A stretch of DNA of 64,000 nucleotides. Origin: Myxococcales bacterium (GTDB taxonomy: Bacteria > Myxococcota_A > Polyangia > Polyangiales > Polyangiaceae). The position numbers were made by a program, and so were the translations under genes. Shown here piece after piece: positions 53,216 to 62,912 of this stretch (the stretch's first letter is position 1; each line of letters begins with the position of its first letter). A model generated the notes under the pieces. The model searched no databases, had not been told where the DNA came from, and saw only the letters and a program-made list of their open reading frames with translations. The stretch is taken from NCBI GenBank assembly GCA_016794345.1, contig JAEUKE010000153.1, positions 248,001 through 312,000 of the forward strand, in the 5' to 3' direction.

Positions 53216-53773
53216 ATGCGATCCTCCACCGCCGCGCTCGTCGTGCTGGCCCAGGCCTGCGCGGCGAGCGCGCCCGCCGAGCCCTCGACCTCCTCGGCCT
53301 CGCCTTGGCTCACCCGGGAGCCGCCCAGCGCCGCGTCGTCGGACGTCGTCGCCCCACCTGCCGCGCCGGCGCCGCCCCCACCGAGCCCTCGGGTCGACTT
53401 CGACGCCGACGCGATCGTGGTGTCGGGACCGGCAGGCGCGATGCGTCGCTTCCCGGGCCCCACCGCGGAGCCCTCGGCGCAGGCGCGGCCCGCCCCCGTC
53501 GAGGAGATCGCGAGCAACCTGAGGGCCCGCGCCCGGGACATCCGCCGCTGTTACGAGCGCGCCCTGCAGACCGACCCGGCCATCAGCGGCAAGCTCTCGT
53601 TTCGGATCGCGTTCGACGCAGAAGGCCGCGTGACGGCGGTCGAGGTGACGAGCGGCGAGCCACGATCCGGCGAGCTCATCGACTGCGTCGAGCGTGTGCT
53701 CCGCACCCTCGTCATCCCGCCGGGCGAGGGCGCGCGCGAGATCACGGTCCCGCTCGTCTTCAGCCCGGGCTGA
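53216..53773 (+). CDS. Lipoprotein-like protein with AgmX/PglI C-terminal domain
   Basis: A 185-residue protein with a hydrophobic N-terminus, a Pro/Ala linker to about residue 70, and an AgmX/PglI-type domain (about 95-180): RDIRRCYERALQTDPAISG, FRIAFDAEGRVTAVEV, ELIDCVERVLRTLVIP. AgmX and PglI are myxobacterial gliding-motility envelope proteins, and this TonB-like fold occurs widely in the phylum. An LAQAC near residue 15 may be a lipobox. Its partner is not visible. Confidence 0.75.
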   Translation: MRSSTAALVVLAQACAASAPAEPSTSSASPWLTREPPSAASSDVVAPPAAPAPPPPSPRVDFDADAIVVSGPAGAMRRFPGPTAEPSAQARPAPVEEIASNLRARARDIRRCYERALQTDPAISGKLSFRIAFDAEGRVTAVEVTSGEPRSGELIDCVERVLRTLVIPPGEGAREITVPLVFSPG

Positions 53774-53779
53774 GGCCGG

Positions 53780-55303
53780 CTACTCCTCTTCGGACGGCGG
53801 CTCGACGGTCGGCTTCGGCGCCGGAGCAGGCGTCTCCGCTTCTTCGTCTTCGACAGCGGGCGCGCCCTTGTCGAAGGTGTACTGGAAGCCGAGCCCCACC
53901 ACGTCCACACCCCAGTTGTAGATGCCACCGTTGATGTAGTCGGGCCGGTCCGGCGCGTTCGCCTGAAGCGGGAGCGTCTGCGGGAGCTTCGCGTCCTCCG
54001 GCGCGACCTCGACCGAAGGATAGAACTGGTGCGCGTAGACCACGTCGAAGCGCGCGTTGCCGAACTGCACACCCAGCCCGACCGACGGCGTCGCCTTGCC
54101 CGCGTCGAGGAGGAGCAGCGACTGGTATTCGGCCGGGACGGCGCTCGTCTCGTAGGAGAAGCCCGCGCGGGGCGTCACCTCGACGTCGTCGGTCGCCTTG
54201 ATGCTGTACTCGGCGCCTATCCGCGCGCCGACGGTGCCCTGGAAGCCGCGCTCGATCGAGATGGCCGGGAGCGCGTACTCCTTCGGGAAGCCGGGGATGT
54301 CGGTGAGGACGATGTCCTCGGGCTCGACGAGGATCTGATCGTGCACGGCCCAGTGGTGGTAGTCGGCCCCGATCTCGACCCGCAGCCCGGGCGGGATGTC
54401 GCGCATCTCGAGCCCCAACCGCACCTCCCACGGGAGCATGAACTGGATCGACGCGTCCTCGCCGACCTGCTCGACGCTGCGAAAGACGGGGGTCGACGGC
54501 AAGCGCGTGTGGACCGTGGCGGGCGCGTCGATCCAGAACGGCAAGTGGAACGACGCCCCGAGCCGGAAGCTCTCGTAAAACTCCCAGATCAGGCCGAGGT
54601 TGCCCGACGGCGCGACGATCGGCGCGGCGGTGATCTCGGTCGCGACGTCCCAGTCCGGGTCTTCGGACGAGCAGAAGAAGCGCTCGGGGACGCAGCCGCT
54701 CAGGTACTTCTGGCTCTTGAACGAGCCGACGAGGAGCTCGAAGCCCGCGCCGATCGTGAGCGGCTTGATCGGGCGCCACGCCACGTAGCCGCCGACAACC
54801 GCGAGCACCGAGCCCTCCAGGGTGACGAGCTGGTAGCGCCCAGGAGAAGGTGTCCCGTCCTCCAGCTCCTCCGGGTAGCTGGGCAAGGTCGCGTAGGGCA
54901 CGTGTGCCCCGATCGCCACGCGCCAGTCGGGGTGCACGATGAAGGACGCGGCGACGGTCGGGATGGGGAGCGGCGCGCCCGAGCCCTCGATCGTCGGGAA
55001 GGTCTGCTCGTATTCGGCGACGACCTCCCCCGTGTTCGGATCGACCTGCCGGAGCAACGCCTGCCGCGTGTAGTCGCTCCGGAACAGGACCATCGACGCA
55101 TCGATGAGCAGCGACGTCCCCGCGTCGAAGATGCCGGCAGGGTTGTAGGCGATGGCGCCGAGATCGTCGGCGCCGGCCACGAAGGCGCCGCCGCGCCCGA
55201 GCGGGCGGACGCCACGATCCGCCGTGTAGAAGCCGGATGCGAGCGCGACCGCGGGAGAGCCCGCGATCACGGCGGCGAGCGCCGCGGAGACGAGCCTTCT
55301 CAC
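53780..55303 (-). CDS. FadL/TodX-type outer-membrane transport protein
   Basis: A 507-residue barrel with a signal peptide (ALASGFYTADRG, as in FadL, whose mature N-terminus plugs the channel). GRGGAFVAGADDLGAIAYNPAG is the family's N-terminal signature. Proteins of this type carry long-chain fatty acids or aromatic hydrocarbons through the outer membrane. The C-terminus has an acidic Pro/Glu tail (SEEE) after the last strand. The ATG overlaps the stop of the huge lipoprotein upstream in ATGA, so the two are co-translated. Confidence 0.88.
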   Translation of the reverse strand: MRRLVSAALAAVIAGSPAVALASGFYTADRGVRPLGRGGAFVAGADDLGAIAYNPAGIFDAGTSLLIDASMVLFRSDYTRQALLRQVDPNTGEVVAEYEQTFPTIEGSGAPLPIPTVAASFIVHPDWRVAIGAHVPYATLPSYPEELEDGTPSPGRYQLVTLEGSVLAVVGGYVAWRPIKPLTIGAGFELLVGSFKSQKYLSGCVPERFFCSSEDPDWDVATEITAAPIVAPSGNLGLIWEFYESFRLGASFHLPFWIDAPATVHTRLPSTPVFRSVEQVGEDASIQFMLPWEVRLGLEMRDIPPGLRVEIGADYHHWAVHDQILVEPEDIVLTDIPGFPKEYALPAISIERGFQGTVGARIGAEYSIKATDDVEVTPRAGFSYETSAVPAEYQSLLLLDAGKATPSVGLGVQFGNARFDVVYAHQFYPSVEVAPEDAKLPQTLPLQANAPDRPDYINGGIYNWGVDVVGLGFQYTFDKGAPAVEDEEAETPAPAPKPTVEPPSEEE

Positions 55304-58300
55304 TTGCGCCTTCGCCTCTGCACGATCGAGTAGATCTGCTCGAGCCCGCGGGTCCTATCGAGCATGAAGTCGCGCACGACGCCGAGGATGTAGCCGTAGT
55401 CCGTCGGGTCGAGCGGCTGGTCGGCGAAGTCGGGGTCGGCGCGGTGCACCTCGGCGATCGTGTCGATGATGATCTCGATGGGCGCGGTGCCGGGGTTACC
55501 GTTTTCGTCCGGGATGGGGGTGACGATGTTCTTCAGCACGTGATCGAGCACGTGGTAGCGGTCGTACTCCTCGCTCGAGAGCGCCTTGAGGATGCGGATG
55601 GTCCGGTCCGCGGCGCCCGCGCCCTCCGGATCGTTCTCGGGCTTGAGCGCGACGGCCGCGCTGCGGAAGATCGGGACGAGCTTCTCGTCGTCCGCCATGA
55701 CCTGCATCATGTCGACCATCGAGGCGAGCGTGCCCTGCAGGGCCTCACCCGAGCCTGCGTTCTCGAAGAGGTAGGTCAGGAAGCGCTCGAGGGAGCGGCG
55801 GCCGTCCGCGTCCTTGCGGAGCTCCTCCAGCAGGTCGACCGCGGTCGCCGCGAGCGGTGAGCTCAGCGCGTCGGCGAGGTTCTTCGACAGCTCGGTGCGC
55901 GCCCACTCGCAGCCGCCGCCCTGCTCGCGATCGGGGCAGCGGGCGTTGAGCTGCTCGCGGAACAGCTTGAGCGTCTTGACGAGGAGCGGCCCGAGCGCGC
56001 GGTTCTTGAAGCGGGTCGACGCGCCCGTGCCTTCGATGGCGAGGAGCACGTCGACGAGCTGCGAGCGCGCGCGCTTCCACTGCGCCTGCCGGAGCTCGCC
56101 GTCCTCGGCCTGGGAGAACGCGACGTCGAAGCCGTGCAGCGCGTCGGTCAGGAGGTTGAACGGCGTCGTCTGGTTCTGCACGGTGCCGTCGGTCCACTGC
56201 GCCGTCTTGTCGCCGTTGCGCTTCGTGACGCCCTGCTCTGCGGAGCGCGTCTGGCTGAAGAGCACGCGGGTCGTCAGCTCGAGCACCTCGGTTCCCTTGA
56301 GCGTTTGGCCCTTGCGCGGACCGCGGGCGACGGTGATCTGCGAGAGGTCCTTCATCGCCACCGAGAGCTCGTGCAGCGCCGGGATGAGGTCGGTGCGCAT
56401 GGCCTTCTCGATGATCGGCTCGTAGCGGTTGAGGCCCGCGCCGGAGCAATAGCGTCGGTCCGTCGTCGGGAGGCTCGAGTCACACTCGTCGCCGTGATCG
56501 GGCCCCGGGTAGTGTCTGTAGAAGACGTCCGACAGGCGCAGGAACATCTCCTCGCCGGTGAAGTCGTTGAGATCGCAGATCGAGACGTCCTCGCTGCAGC
56601 TCACGTTCACGAACGTGGTGATGACCGGCCTGAGGTAGTCGTAGAAGCCGCGCCGCTCCCACGTGAAGATGTCCTGCCCGGTCCGGATCCGGAGCAGATC
56701 TTTCTGCTGGCAGGTCGCGAGACCGAAGCCGTCGACCGGGCACACGCTGGTCGGCACCGGCTCCATGAGCGCGTGGATGAACTCGTCCGTGCGACCGCCC
56801 GCGTTGATCGAGTCGAAGTCGGGCATGCCGGGGTACTGGTCGCTGGTCGCGCCGAAATAGACGAGGCGGTTCAGGGCTTGCGGCGTGGGGTGGGTGGTCA
56901 TCCCCGTGAGGCCGCTCGACTCCTGGAACATGTCGTCGGCCGACTGCCCCACGCCGCCGAGGAGGTCCATGATGTCGTTGAGCGCGCCGTCCTTGAGGGT
57001 GAAGACCGCGCGCTTCGGGTGTGAGGGGTGCACGATGGCGCCGAAGTAGAACGCCGCCAGGTTCGGGATCTCGAAGAGCTCACACGGGCCGTACGAGCCG
57101 CTGAGCGGCCAGTCGAGCGTGATGCCGAAGAGGCGGGCTTTGACGGTGGCGCCGTCTTTGTTGCAGGTCTTCGCGCCGGACGCGTCGTGGATGAGGAGCA
57201 GCGACCGCTCGAGCACCGATCGGTTCGAGCCGCTGCGCGGCGCGTTCCAGTCGACCGGGTTGTGTGGGTCCTGGATGGAGAAGCTGCCGTCGGTCAGGTT
57301 GATCGCCGGGCCGTTGATGTCGTTCCGGTCGTAGTCGAGCTCGTCGCGCGTGCTCGCGTAGAGGGCGATGGTCTCCCCCATGTGAGTCGAGCCCCCGATC
57401 GGCTCGACGATGACCGGGTCCGCGAGCGCAGCCAGGAGGTTGCCGAGGAGGCGCGGCTCGTCGGTCATCTGCGAGAGGACCTGCGCGGCCTCGTCCCAGA
57501 CCGGGTTCTCGTAGGGGAGCCCGGCGGGCGGGACGAGCCCTTGCGCGGCGAGCTCGTCGTGCTCGAGCGCGATCTCGCGGACGCGGAGCGCCGCGGCGAC
57601 GACCCGCGCGACCTCGTCCTCGTGGTTCTCGAGCAGGTCGATGAGCCCGAGGAGCACGGTGTCCGAGTCCTCGTCGGCGAGCAGCTGGCCGACCGCGTGG
57701 GCCGCGTCGACGAGCGGGGAGTCTTCCCCGCGGAACCGGCTGTATTTCAGGCACGACTCACACTTGGTCCCGATCGGAACGATTTCGTCATTTTCGAAAT
57801 CGTATTCGGCGTCCTCGCGCGGCCCGAGCAGGACGTTCGCGCCCGCCAGCGCGTACATGAGCGTCTCGTACTCTGCCAAGAAGGCGTTCGGATCCTCAGG
57901 GTCCGCGTATTCGGTCGCGTCGAGGATCGGCACCATGATGGTCGAGAGCCCGGCGGCGGGCGTTCGCGCGGTGTCGACGTAAGCGTAGATGCCGTCGGCG
58001 GGCCGCCCGATCTCGTCGAGCGCGCCGAGCGGGGCCTGGCCCGGGATGGCGAACGGAGGGTCGATCGAGACGGCCGTCCCCGAGGCGTCGAGGAAGCGTC
58101 CGAAGGCGTCCACGTCGGCCTTGCCGTCGCCGTCCGTGTCGGAGAAGGGCCCGCTCAGCGAGAGCGGCACGACGTAGCCACGCAGGTCACGCAGGGCGAT
58201 GTACCGAGGCGGATCGTCGGCGTTCACCGCGTAGCGCTCGTTCTGATCGAGCATCAGCTCGCGCAGCGCCTCGATCGTCGTGCGAGGCCGGTTCGGCTCG

Positions 58301-59151
58301 CCGAGCCCTGCGTTCACCGCGAGGTCGGGCAGCGTCGACACCTCGGGCGTCAGGTAGGTCATCTCGCGCTCCATCACCCCGAGCAGGGCCTGGAGCTGCG
58401 GCGTCGCCTTGCCCTGTGGGCCCAGGAGCCCGACCGCGTGTGTCGTCAGATCGCGCAGGCCCGGGTAATCGAGCGAGGAGCGGATGATCCCGAGCCCGAC
58501 GTTCGAAGGCCTGTAGCCACGTCGGCCCCACATGCGCGACAGCATCGACTTCGCCTCGTCGCTCTCGCTCATCGAATCGAACAGGCGCCCGAGCGCGCGC
58601 GTCGCCGCGGGCGCGAGCGGCTCGGCGAACGGATCGCCCGCGGCGACCGCCCAAGGGTCCTGCTCGTAGAGCGCGGAGACGCGCTGGCCGAGGTCCATCA
58701 TCGCGTCGAGCAGGAGGACCGTGTCGCCGTCTTTGTCGGTCGCGGGGTTGTCGATCTCGACGTCGGGGAAGGTCGCGTTGAACGCGCGGACGAGATCGCC
58801 GCGGCGCCGGATGAGCGCGTTCATCTTGGCGATCGCGACGCGGCGCGCTTCTTTGGCCGCGTCGCCCTTCGGCTTCGGCAGCGCGGAGGTGTCGACCTCG
58901 TCGCCGTAGGCGCCGTCCGAGTCGTAGTGACAGACGGACTGGTACGAGACGCCGGTCACGTCTTCCTGGAAGAGCTCGGCCCCGAGGCGGTCGCAGAAGA
59001 CCCCGTAGAGATCGTCGCCGAACGTCGCTCGCGGCACCGGCTTGCGCGTCGTGTCGAGGGGCTCGTGGCAGGCCGAAGCCCAACCGACCGCCCCCGTGAT
59101 CGCGAGCACGCGCAGCGCTCCCAGGCCCAAGGAAGTTACGGCTTTTCGCAT
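55300..59151 (-). CDS. Very large (1283-residue) lipoprotein coupled to a FadL-type channel
   Basis: A 1283-residue exported protein. The ATG at 59151 opens a signal peptide ending in lipobox ASAC (Cys28); the upstream in-frame start at 59217 is less likely. The rest is one long mixed alpha/beta region with acidic DTDGDGKADVD near residue 355 (calcium-loop type), CESC near 475 and scattered cysteine pairs. There is no recognisable catalytic motif. Its last bases overlap the FadL-type gene, so a surface partner of that channel is a reasonable guess. TACGCT on the minus strand (59168-59173) could be its -10 box. Confidence 0.7.
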   Translation of the reverse strand: MRKAVTSLGLGALRVLAITGAVGWASACHEPLDTTRKPVPRATFGDDLYGVFCDRLGAELFQEDVTGVSYQSVCHYDSDGAYGDEVDTSALPKPKGDAAKEARRVAIAKMNALIRRRGDLVRAFNATFPDVEIDNPATDKDGDTVLLLDAMMDLGQRVSALYEQDPWAVAAGDPFAEPLAPAATRALGRLFDSMSESDEAKSMLSRMWGRRGYRPSNVGLGIIRSSLDYPGLRDLTTHAVGLLGPQGKATPQLQALLGVMEREMTYLTPEVSTLPDLAVNAGLGEPNRPRTTIEALRELMLDQNERYAVNADDPPRYIALRDLRGYVVPLSLSGPFSDTDGDGKADVDAFGRFLDASGTAVSIDPPFAIPGQAPLGALDEIGRPADGIYAYVDTARTPAAGLSTIMVPILDATEYADPEDPNAFLAEYETLMYALAGANVLLGPREDAEYDFENDEIVPIGTKCESCLKYSRFRGEDSPLVDAAHAVGQLLADEDSDTVLLGLIDLLENHEDEVARVVAAALRVREIALEHDELAAQGLVPPAGLPYENPVWDEAAQVLSQMTDEPRLLGNLLAALADPVIVEPIGGSTHMGETIALYASTRDELDYDRNDINGPAINLTDGSFSIQDPHNPVDWNAPRSGSNRSVLERSLLLIHDASGAKTCNKDGATVKARLFGITLDWPLSGSYGPCELFEIPNLAAFYFGAIVHPSHPKRAVFTLKDGALNDIMDLLGGVGQSADDMFQESSGLTGMTTHPTPQALNRLVYFGATSDQYPGMPDFDSINAGGRTDEFIHALMEPVPTSVCPVDGFGLATCQQKDLLRIRTGQDIFTWERRGFYDYLRPVITTFVNVSCSEDVSICDLNDFTGEEMFLRLSDVFYRHYPGPDHGDECDSSLPTTDRRYCSGAGLNRYEPIIEKAMRTDLIPALHELSVAMKDLSQITVARGPRKGQTLKGTEVLELTTRVLFSQTRSAEQGVTKRNGDKTAQWTDGTVQNQTTPFNLLTDALHGFDVAFSQAEDGELRQAQWKRARSQLVDVLLAIEGTGASTRFKNRALGPLLVKTLKLFREQLNARCPDREQGGGCEWARTELSKNLADALSSPLAATAVDLLEELRKDADGRRSLERFLTYLFENAGSGEALQGTLASMVDMMQVMADDEKLVPIFRSAAVALKPENDPEGAGAADRTIRILKALSSEEYDRYHVLDHVLKNIVTPIPDENGNPGTAPIEIIIDTIAEVHRADPDFADQPLDPTDYGYILGVVRDFMLDRTRGLEQIYSIVQRRRRK

Positions 59152-59271
59152 GGGGAACGGAACGAGCGTAAACCAACGGCGACGGCTTGTGACGGCCGGG
59201 CAGCGATGACGCAACACTTACGCAACGCGTCATCCGTCGAGGCTCGCGCCGATCTCGCGACGCGGCCGTGG

Positions 59272-59277
59272 TAACCA
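59272..59277 (+). promoter_or_regulatory. TAACCA -10-like hexamer before ATG 59284
   Basis: TAACCA ends six bases before the glmU start with no Shine-Dalgarno, so glmU is likely read from a leaderless mRNA. Confidence 0.4.
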
Positions 59278-59283
59278 GGCGCC

Positions 59284-60687
<1,404 letters not shown>

Positions 60688-60725
60688 CCGGGCGCCGATA
60701 GCCGCTCGCGATGCCGAGCCGCCAC

Positions 60726-60851
60726 CGGTAGCTGAGCGGTTTTCGCCGAGAGCGAGCGTGGTCGATGGCGAGTCGCGCGGAGCGTGCTCTTGCACGTGAG
60801 CACGCCCGACGTCGAGATCGCGAAGCTATCGGCGAAAAACGCCAGCTACCG
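60726..60851. repeat. Long imperfect hairpin 1 between glmU and ribA
   Basis: The 22 bases at 60726-60747 and the reverse complement of 60831-60851 are nearly identical (one insertion, few changes). Inside is a 31-base core (60775-60805) with CGTGCTC/GAGCACG arms that is repeated exactly in the next element. The region may act as a bidirectional terminator, a MITE-like relic or an RNA structure. Confidence 0.6.
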
Positions 60852-60852
60852 C

Positions 60853-60996
60853 AGGAAGTCGGCGGATTGGGGGCGAGACCGAGTGATGCCAAGGCGCGGG
60901 CGAGGAGCGCGCGGAGCGTGCTCTTGCACGTGAGCACGCACCGCAGACCGCAACGCCGGCAGCGCGAAGGGATCGCCCCCAAGACACCGACTTCCT
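60853..60996. repeat. Long imperfect hairpin 2 between glmU and ribA
   Basis: The 24 bases at 60853-60876 match the reverse complement of 60973-60996 at 21 positions. Its core at 60909-60939 is an exact copy of 60775-60805. The right arm ends inside the ribA stop codon. The whole 307-base gap 60688-60994 consists of these two adjacent elements and contains no gene. Confidence 0.65.
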
Positions 60997-61648
60997 AGCC
61001 GGCTTCGTCGTAGCGAGGCAGCTCGTGGTTCATCCGAAGGCGCTTGGCTTCCAGATAGGGCCTCGAGAACGCGTTCGGCTCGATGTGCACGGGCGAGCGC
61101 CCCTCCACCACGACCCCGAGCTGACGCAGGCCGTCCACCTTGGCGGGGTTGTTGGTGAGCAAGGTGATCGACTGCGGACCGAGGTAGTCGATCATCGCGG
61201 CGGCGGCGTGGTACTCGCGCGCATCGTCCGGCAGATCGAGGAGGCGGTTGGCGTCCACCGTGTCGTGGCCGACCGACTGGAGCTGGTAAGCGCGGATCTT
61301 GTTGGCGAGGCCGATGCCCCTGCCCTCTTGCCGGAGGTAGAGCACGACGCCCTCCCCGCGCTCCGCGATCTCGGCCTGGGCCGACTCGAGCTGATCCCGG
61401 CAGTCGCACTTGAGCGAGCCGAAGACCTCGCTCGTCAGGCACTCCGAGTGCACACGGCACAAGACGCCGGACTTGCCCGCGAGATCCCCGCGAACCAGCG
61501 CGACGTGATCGGGTGAGAGGCCGTTTTCACACGAGGTCGCCTCGCCGTAGTGGAACACCACCATCCGGAAAGGACCAAAACGCGTCGGAACTTCCGCTTC
61601 AGCGCGGATCCGGAGCAGAGGCCGGATTGCCGAGTTGGCAACGTACAT
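60995..61648 (-). CDS. ribA: GTP cyclohydrolase II
   Basis: A 217-residue enzyme that opens GTP to 2,5-diamino-6-ribosylamino-pyrimidinone phosphate, the first step of riboflavin synthesis. Zinc ligands C70, C81 and C83 lie in RVHSECLTSEVFGSLKCDC, and YLRQEGRGIGL carries catalytic residues. It is the stand-alone form without a fused ribB. The ATG is preceded by AAGGAG (61655-61660) with six-base spacing, one of the clearest ribosome-binding sites in the window. No other rib gene is adjacent. Confidence 0.95.
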   Translation of the reverse strand: MYVANSAIRPLLRIRAEAEVPTRFGPFRMVVFHYGEATSCENGLSPDHVALVRGDLAGKSGVLCRVHSECLTSEVFGSLKCDCRDQLESAQAEIAERGEGVVLYLRQEGRGIGLANKIRAYQLQSVGHDTVDANRLLDLPDDAREYHAAAAMIDYLGPQSITLLTNNPAKVDGLRQLGVVVEGRSPVHIEPNAFSRPYLEAKRLRMNHELPRYDEAG

Positions 61649-61793
61649 CTCGCTCTCCTTCTCTTTTTCTCTTGGTTCGCTTGGGTGCTGTCTCGCTCTC
61701 GCGGAGACGGGTCGCGCTCGCCTCGAGCGAGACCGGTTACCTTACGACTCCTAGCACTTCTCGGTTTCGGCGTGCGATTCACCGACGCGATTG

Positions 61794-61822
61794 AAGTCTG
61801 GACGATGTTTTGTCCAAGTCAA
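61794..61822 (-). promoter_or_regulatory. Candidate ribA promoter with internal TGGAC/GTCCA inverted repeat
   Basis: On the minus strand TTGACT (61817-61822) and AGACTT (61794-61799) are 17 bases apart. The spacer contains an inverted repeat TGGAC (61799-61803) with GTCCA (61812-61816), the same half-site as upstream of the Roadblock/PYP unit. Distance to the ribA start leaves a leader of about 140 bases in which I see no riboswitch core. Confidence 0.35.
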
Positions 61823-61854
61823 TGAGGTCGAGGCGACGCTATATCTAGCGGCCG

Positions 61855-62895
61855 ATGCTCGCCGACGAGCTCCTCCGGTCGCTGTCCGAGCAAGGAGACA
61901 AGGCCCTCCTGCCGGTGTTCCTCGTTCTCGGGGAGGAGTCGTTCCTCGTCGAGGAGGTCGTTCACGCCCTGAAGGAAGTCGCCTGCGCGGGCGGCATCCC
62001 GGGCTTCAACGACGACCGCTATACCGCTGGCGAGGCCCAGGGCAGCCAGGTGGTCGCCGCCGCCAAGATGCTCCCGATGATGAGCGCCCGGCGCTTCGTC
62101 CTCGTCCGGGCGGTCGAGCGGTGGGAGCCCCGCGACAGCGGCGACTCGAGCGACAAGAAGAAGGAGTCGCCGCTCGACGCGATCGCCGCTTACGCGGCCG
62201 ATCCGAACCCGAGCACCGTGCTCGTCCTGTCCGGCACGAAGCTGCACGGGCAACGGAAGATCGTCACGCTCGCGAAGAAGAACGGCTTTCTCGTGTCGTG
62301 TGACGCGGTGCCGCGGCAGCGCTTGCCCGACTGGGCCGTTCGCCGCGCCCGCGCGTTCGGCCACGCGATGCCAACCGCTGTCGCCGATCACCTCGTCGAT
62401 CTCCTCGGGGGCGAGCTCGGCCCCCTGGCCGAGGCGATCGAGCGGCTCGGTCTGTTCGTCGGCCAGAACGCGCCAATCACGGACGACGCGGTGAGCCGCA
62501 TGATCGCCCCGGTGCGCCCCGGCTCGGTGTGGACGCTGACGGACGCGCTCTGCGAGCGCGACCTCAGGAAGGCGCTGAAGGTCCTCTCGGAGATCCCCCT
62601 CCGCTCGCGCGGGGACGCGCTCCCGCTGGTCGGCGCCGTCACGAGCAGCGTCCGGAAGCTCGCGAAGCTCGACGGCCTCCTCCGCGCAGGCGAGCCGCTC
62701 GCGAGCGCGGGCCAGCTGGCCGGCATCATCCCCTTCCGTCTCCAGGCCACCCGCGACTCGCTCCGTCGGCTCCCCCCCGGCACGCTCGAGCGCTGGCTCA
62801 CCCTCCTGGCCGGGGCCGACGTCGATCTCAAGGGCGGGGCCAAGCGGGGGGACCGCGCCATCGTGGAGTCCCTCGTGCTCGCCATGTGCAAATGA
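61855..62895 (+). CDS. holA: DNA polymerase III delta subunit
   Basis: A 346-residue clamp-loader subunit. PVFLVLGEESFLVEEVVHAL is the family's N-terminal signature (a degenerate P-loop-like region), followed by FNDDRYTAGEAQGSQVVAAAKMLPMMSARRFVLVR and LVLSGTKLHGQRK. The C-terminal helical collar domain (about 215-340) has the expected length. Delta opens the sliding clamp. TATCTA (61842-61847) lies seven bases upstream of the ATG as a possible -10 box. A gspC gene follows after 17 bases. Confidence 0.9.
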   Translation: MLADELLRSLSEQGDKALLPVFLVLGEESFLVEEVVHALKEVACAGGIPGFNDDRYTAGEAQGSQVVAAAKMLPMMSARRFVLVRAVERWEPRDSGDSSDKKKESPLDAIAAYAADPNPSTVLVLSGTKLHGQRKIVTLAKKNGFLVSCDAVPRQRLPDWAVRRARAFGHAMPTAVADHLVDLLGGELGPLAEAIERLGLFVGQNAPITDDAVSRMIAPVRPGSVWTLTDALCERDLRKALKVLSEIPLRSRGDALPLVGAVTSSVRKLAKLDGLLRAGEPLASAGQLAGIIPFRLQATRDSLRRLPPGTLERWLTLLAGADVDLKGGAKRGDRAIVESLVLAMCK

Positions 62896-62912
62896 GGTAG
62901 GAGACCCTCAAG

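Noticed and set aside
57028..59274. Long plus-strand open frame opposite the giant lipoprotein gene
   Set aside because: It is the mirror of a well-supported gene with signal peptide and lipobox; its translation is Arg/Val/Asp-rich low-complexity sequence, typical of antisense frames in high-G+C DNA.
61649..61854. FMN riboswitch before ribA
   Set aside because: I looked for the conserved purine-rich core segments of the FMN aptamer on the minus strand and did not find them; only a promoter-like pair and a ribosome-binding site are visible.
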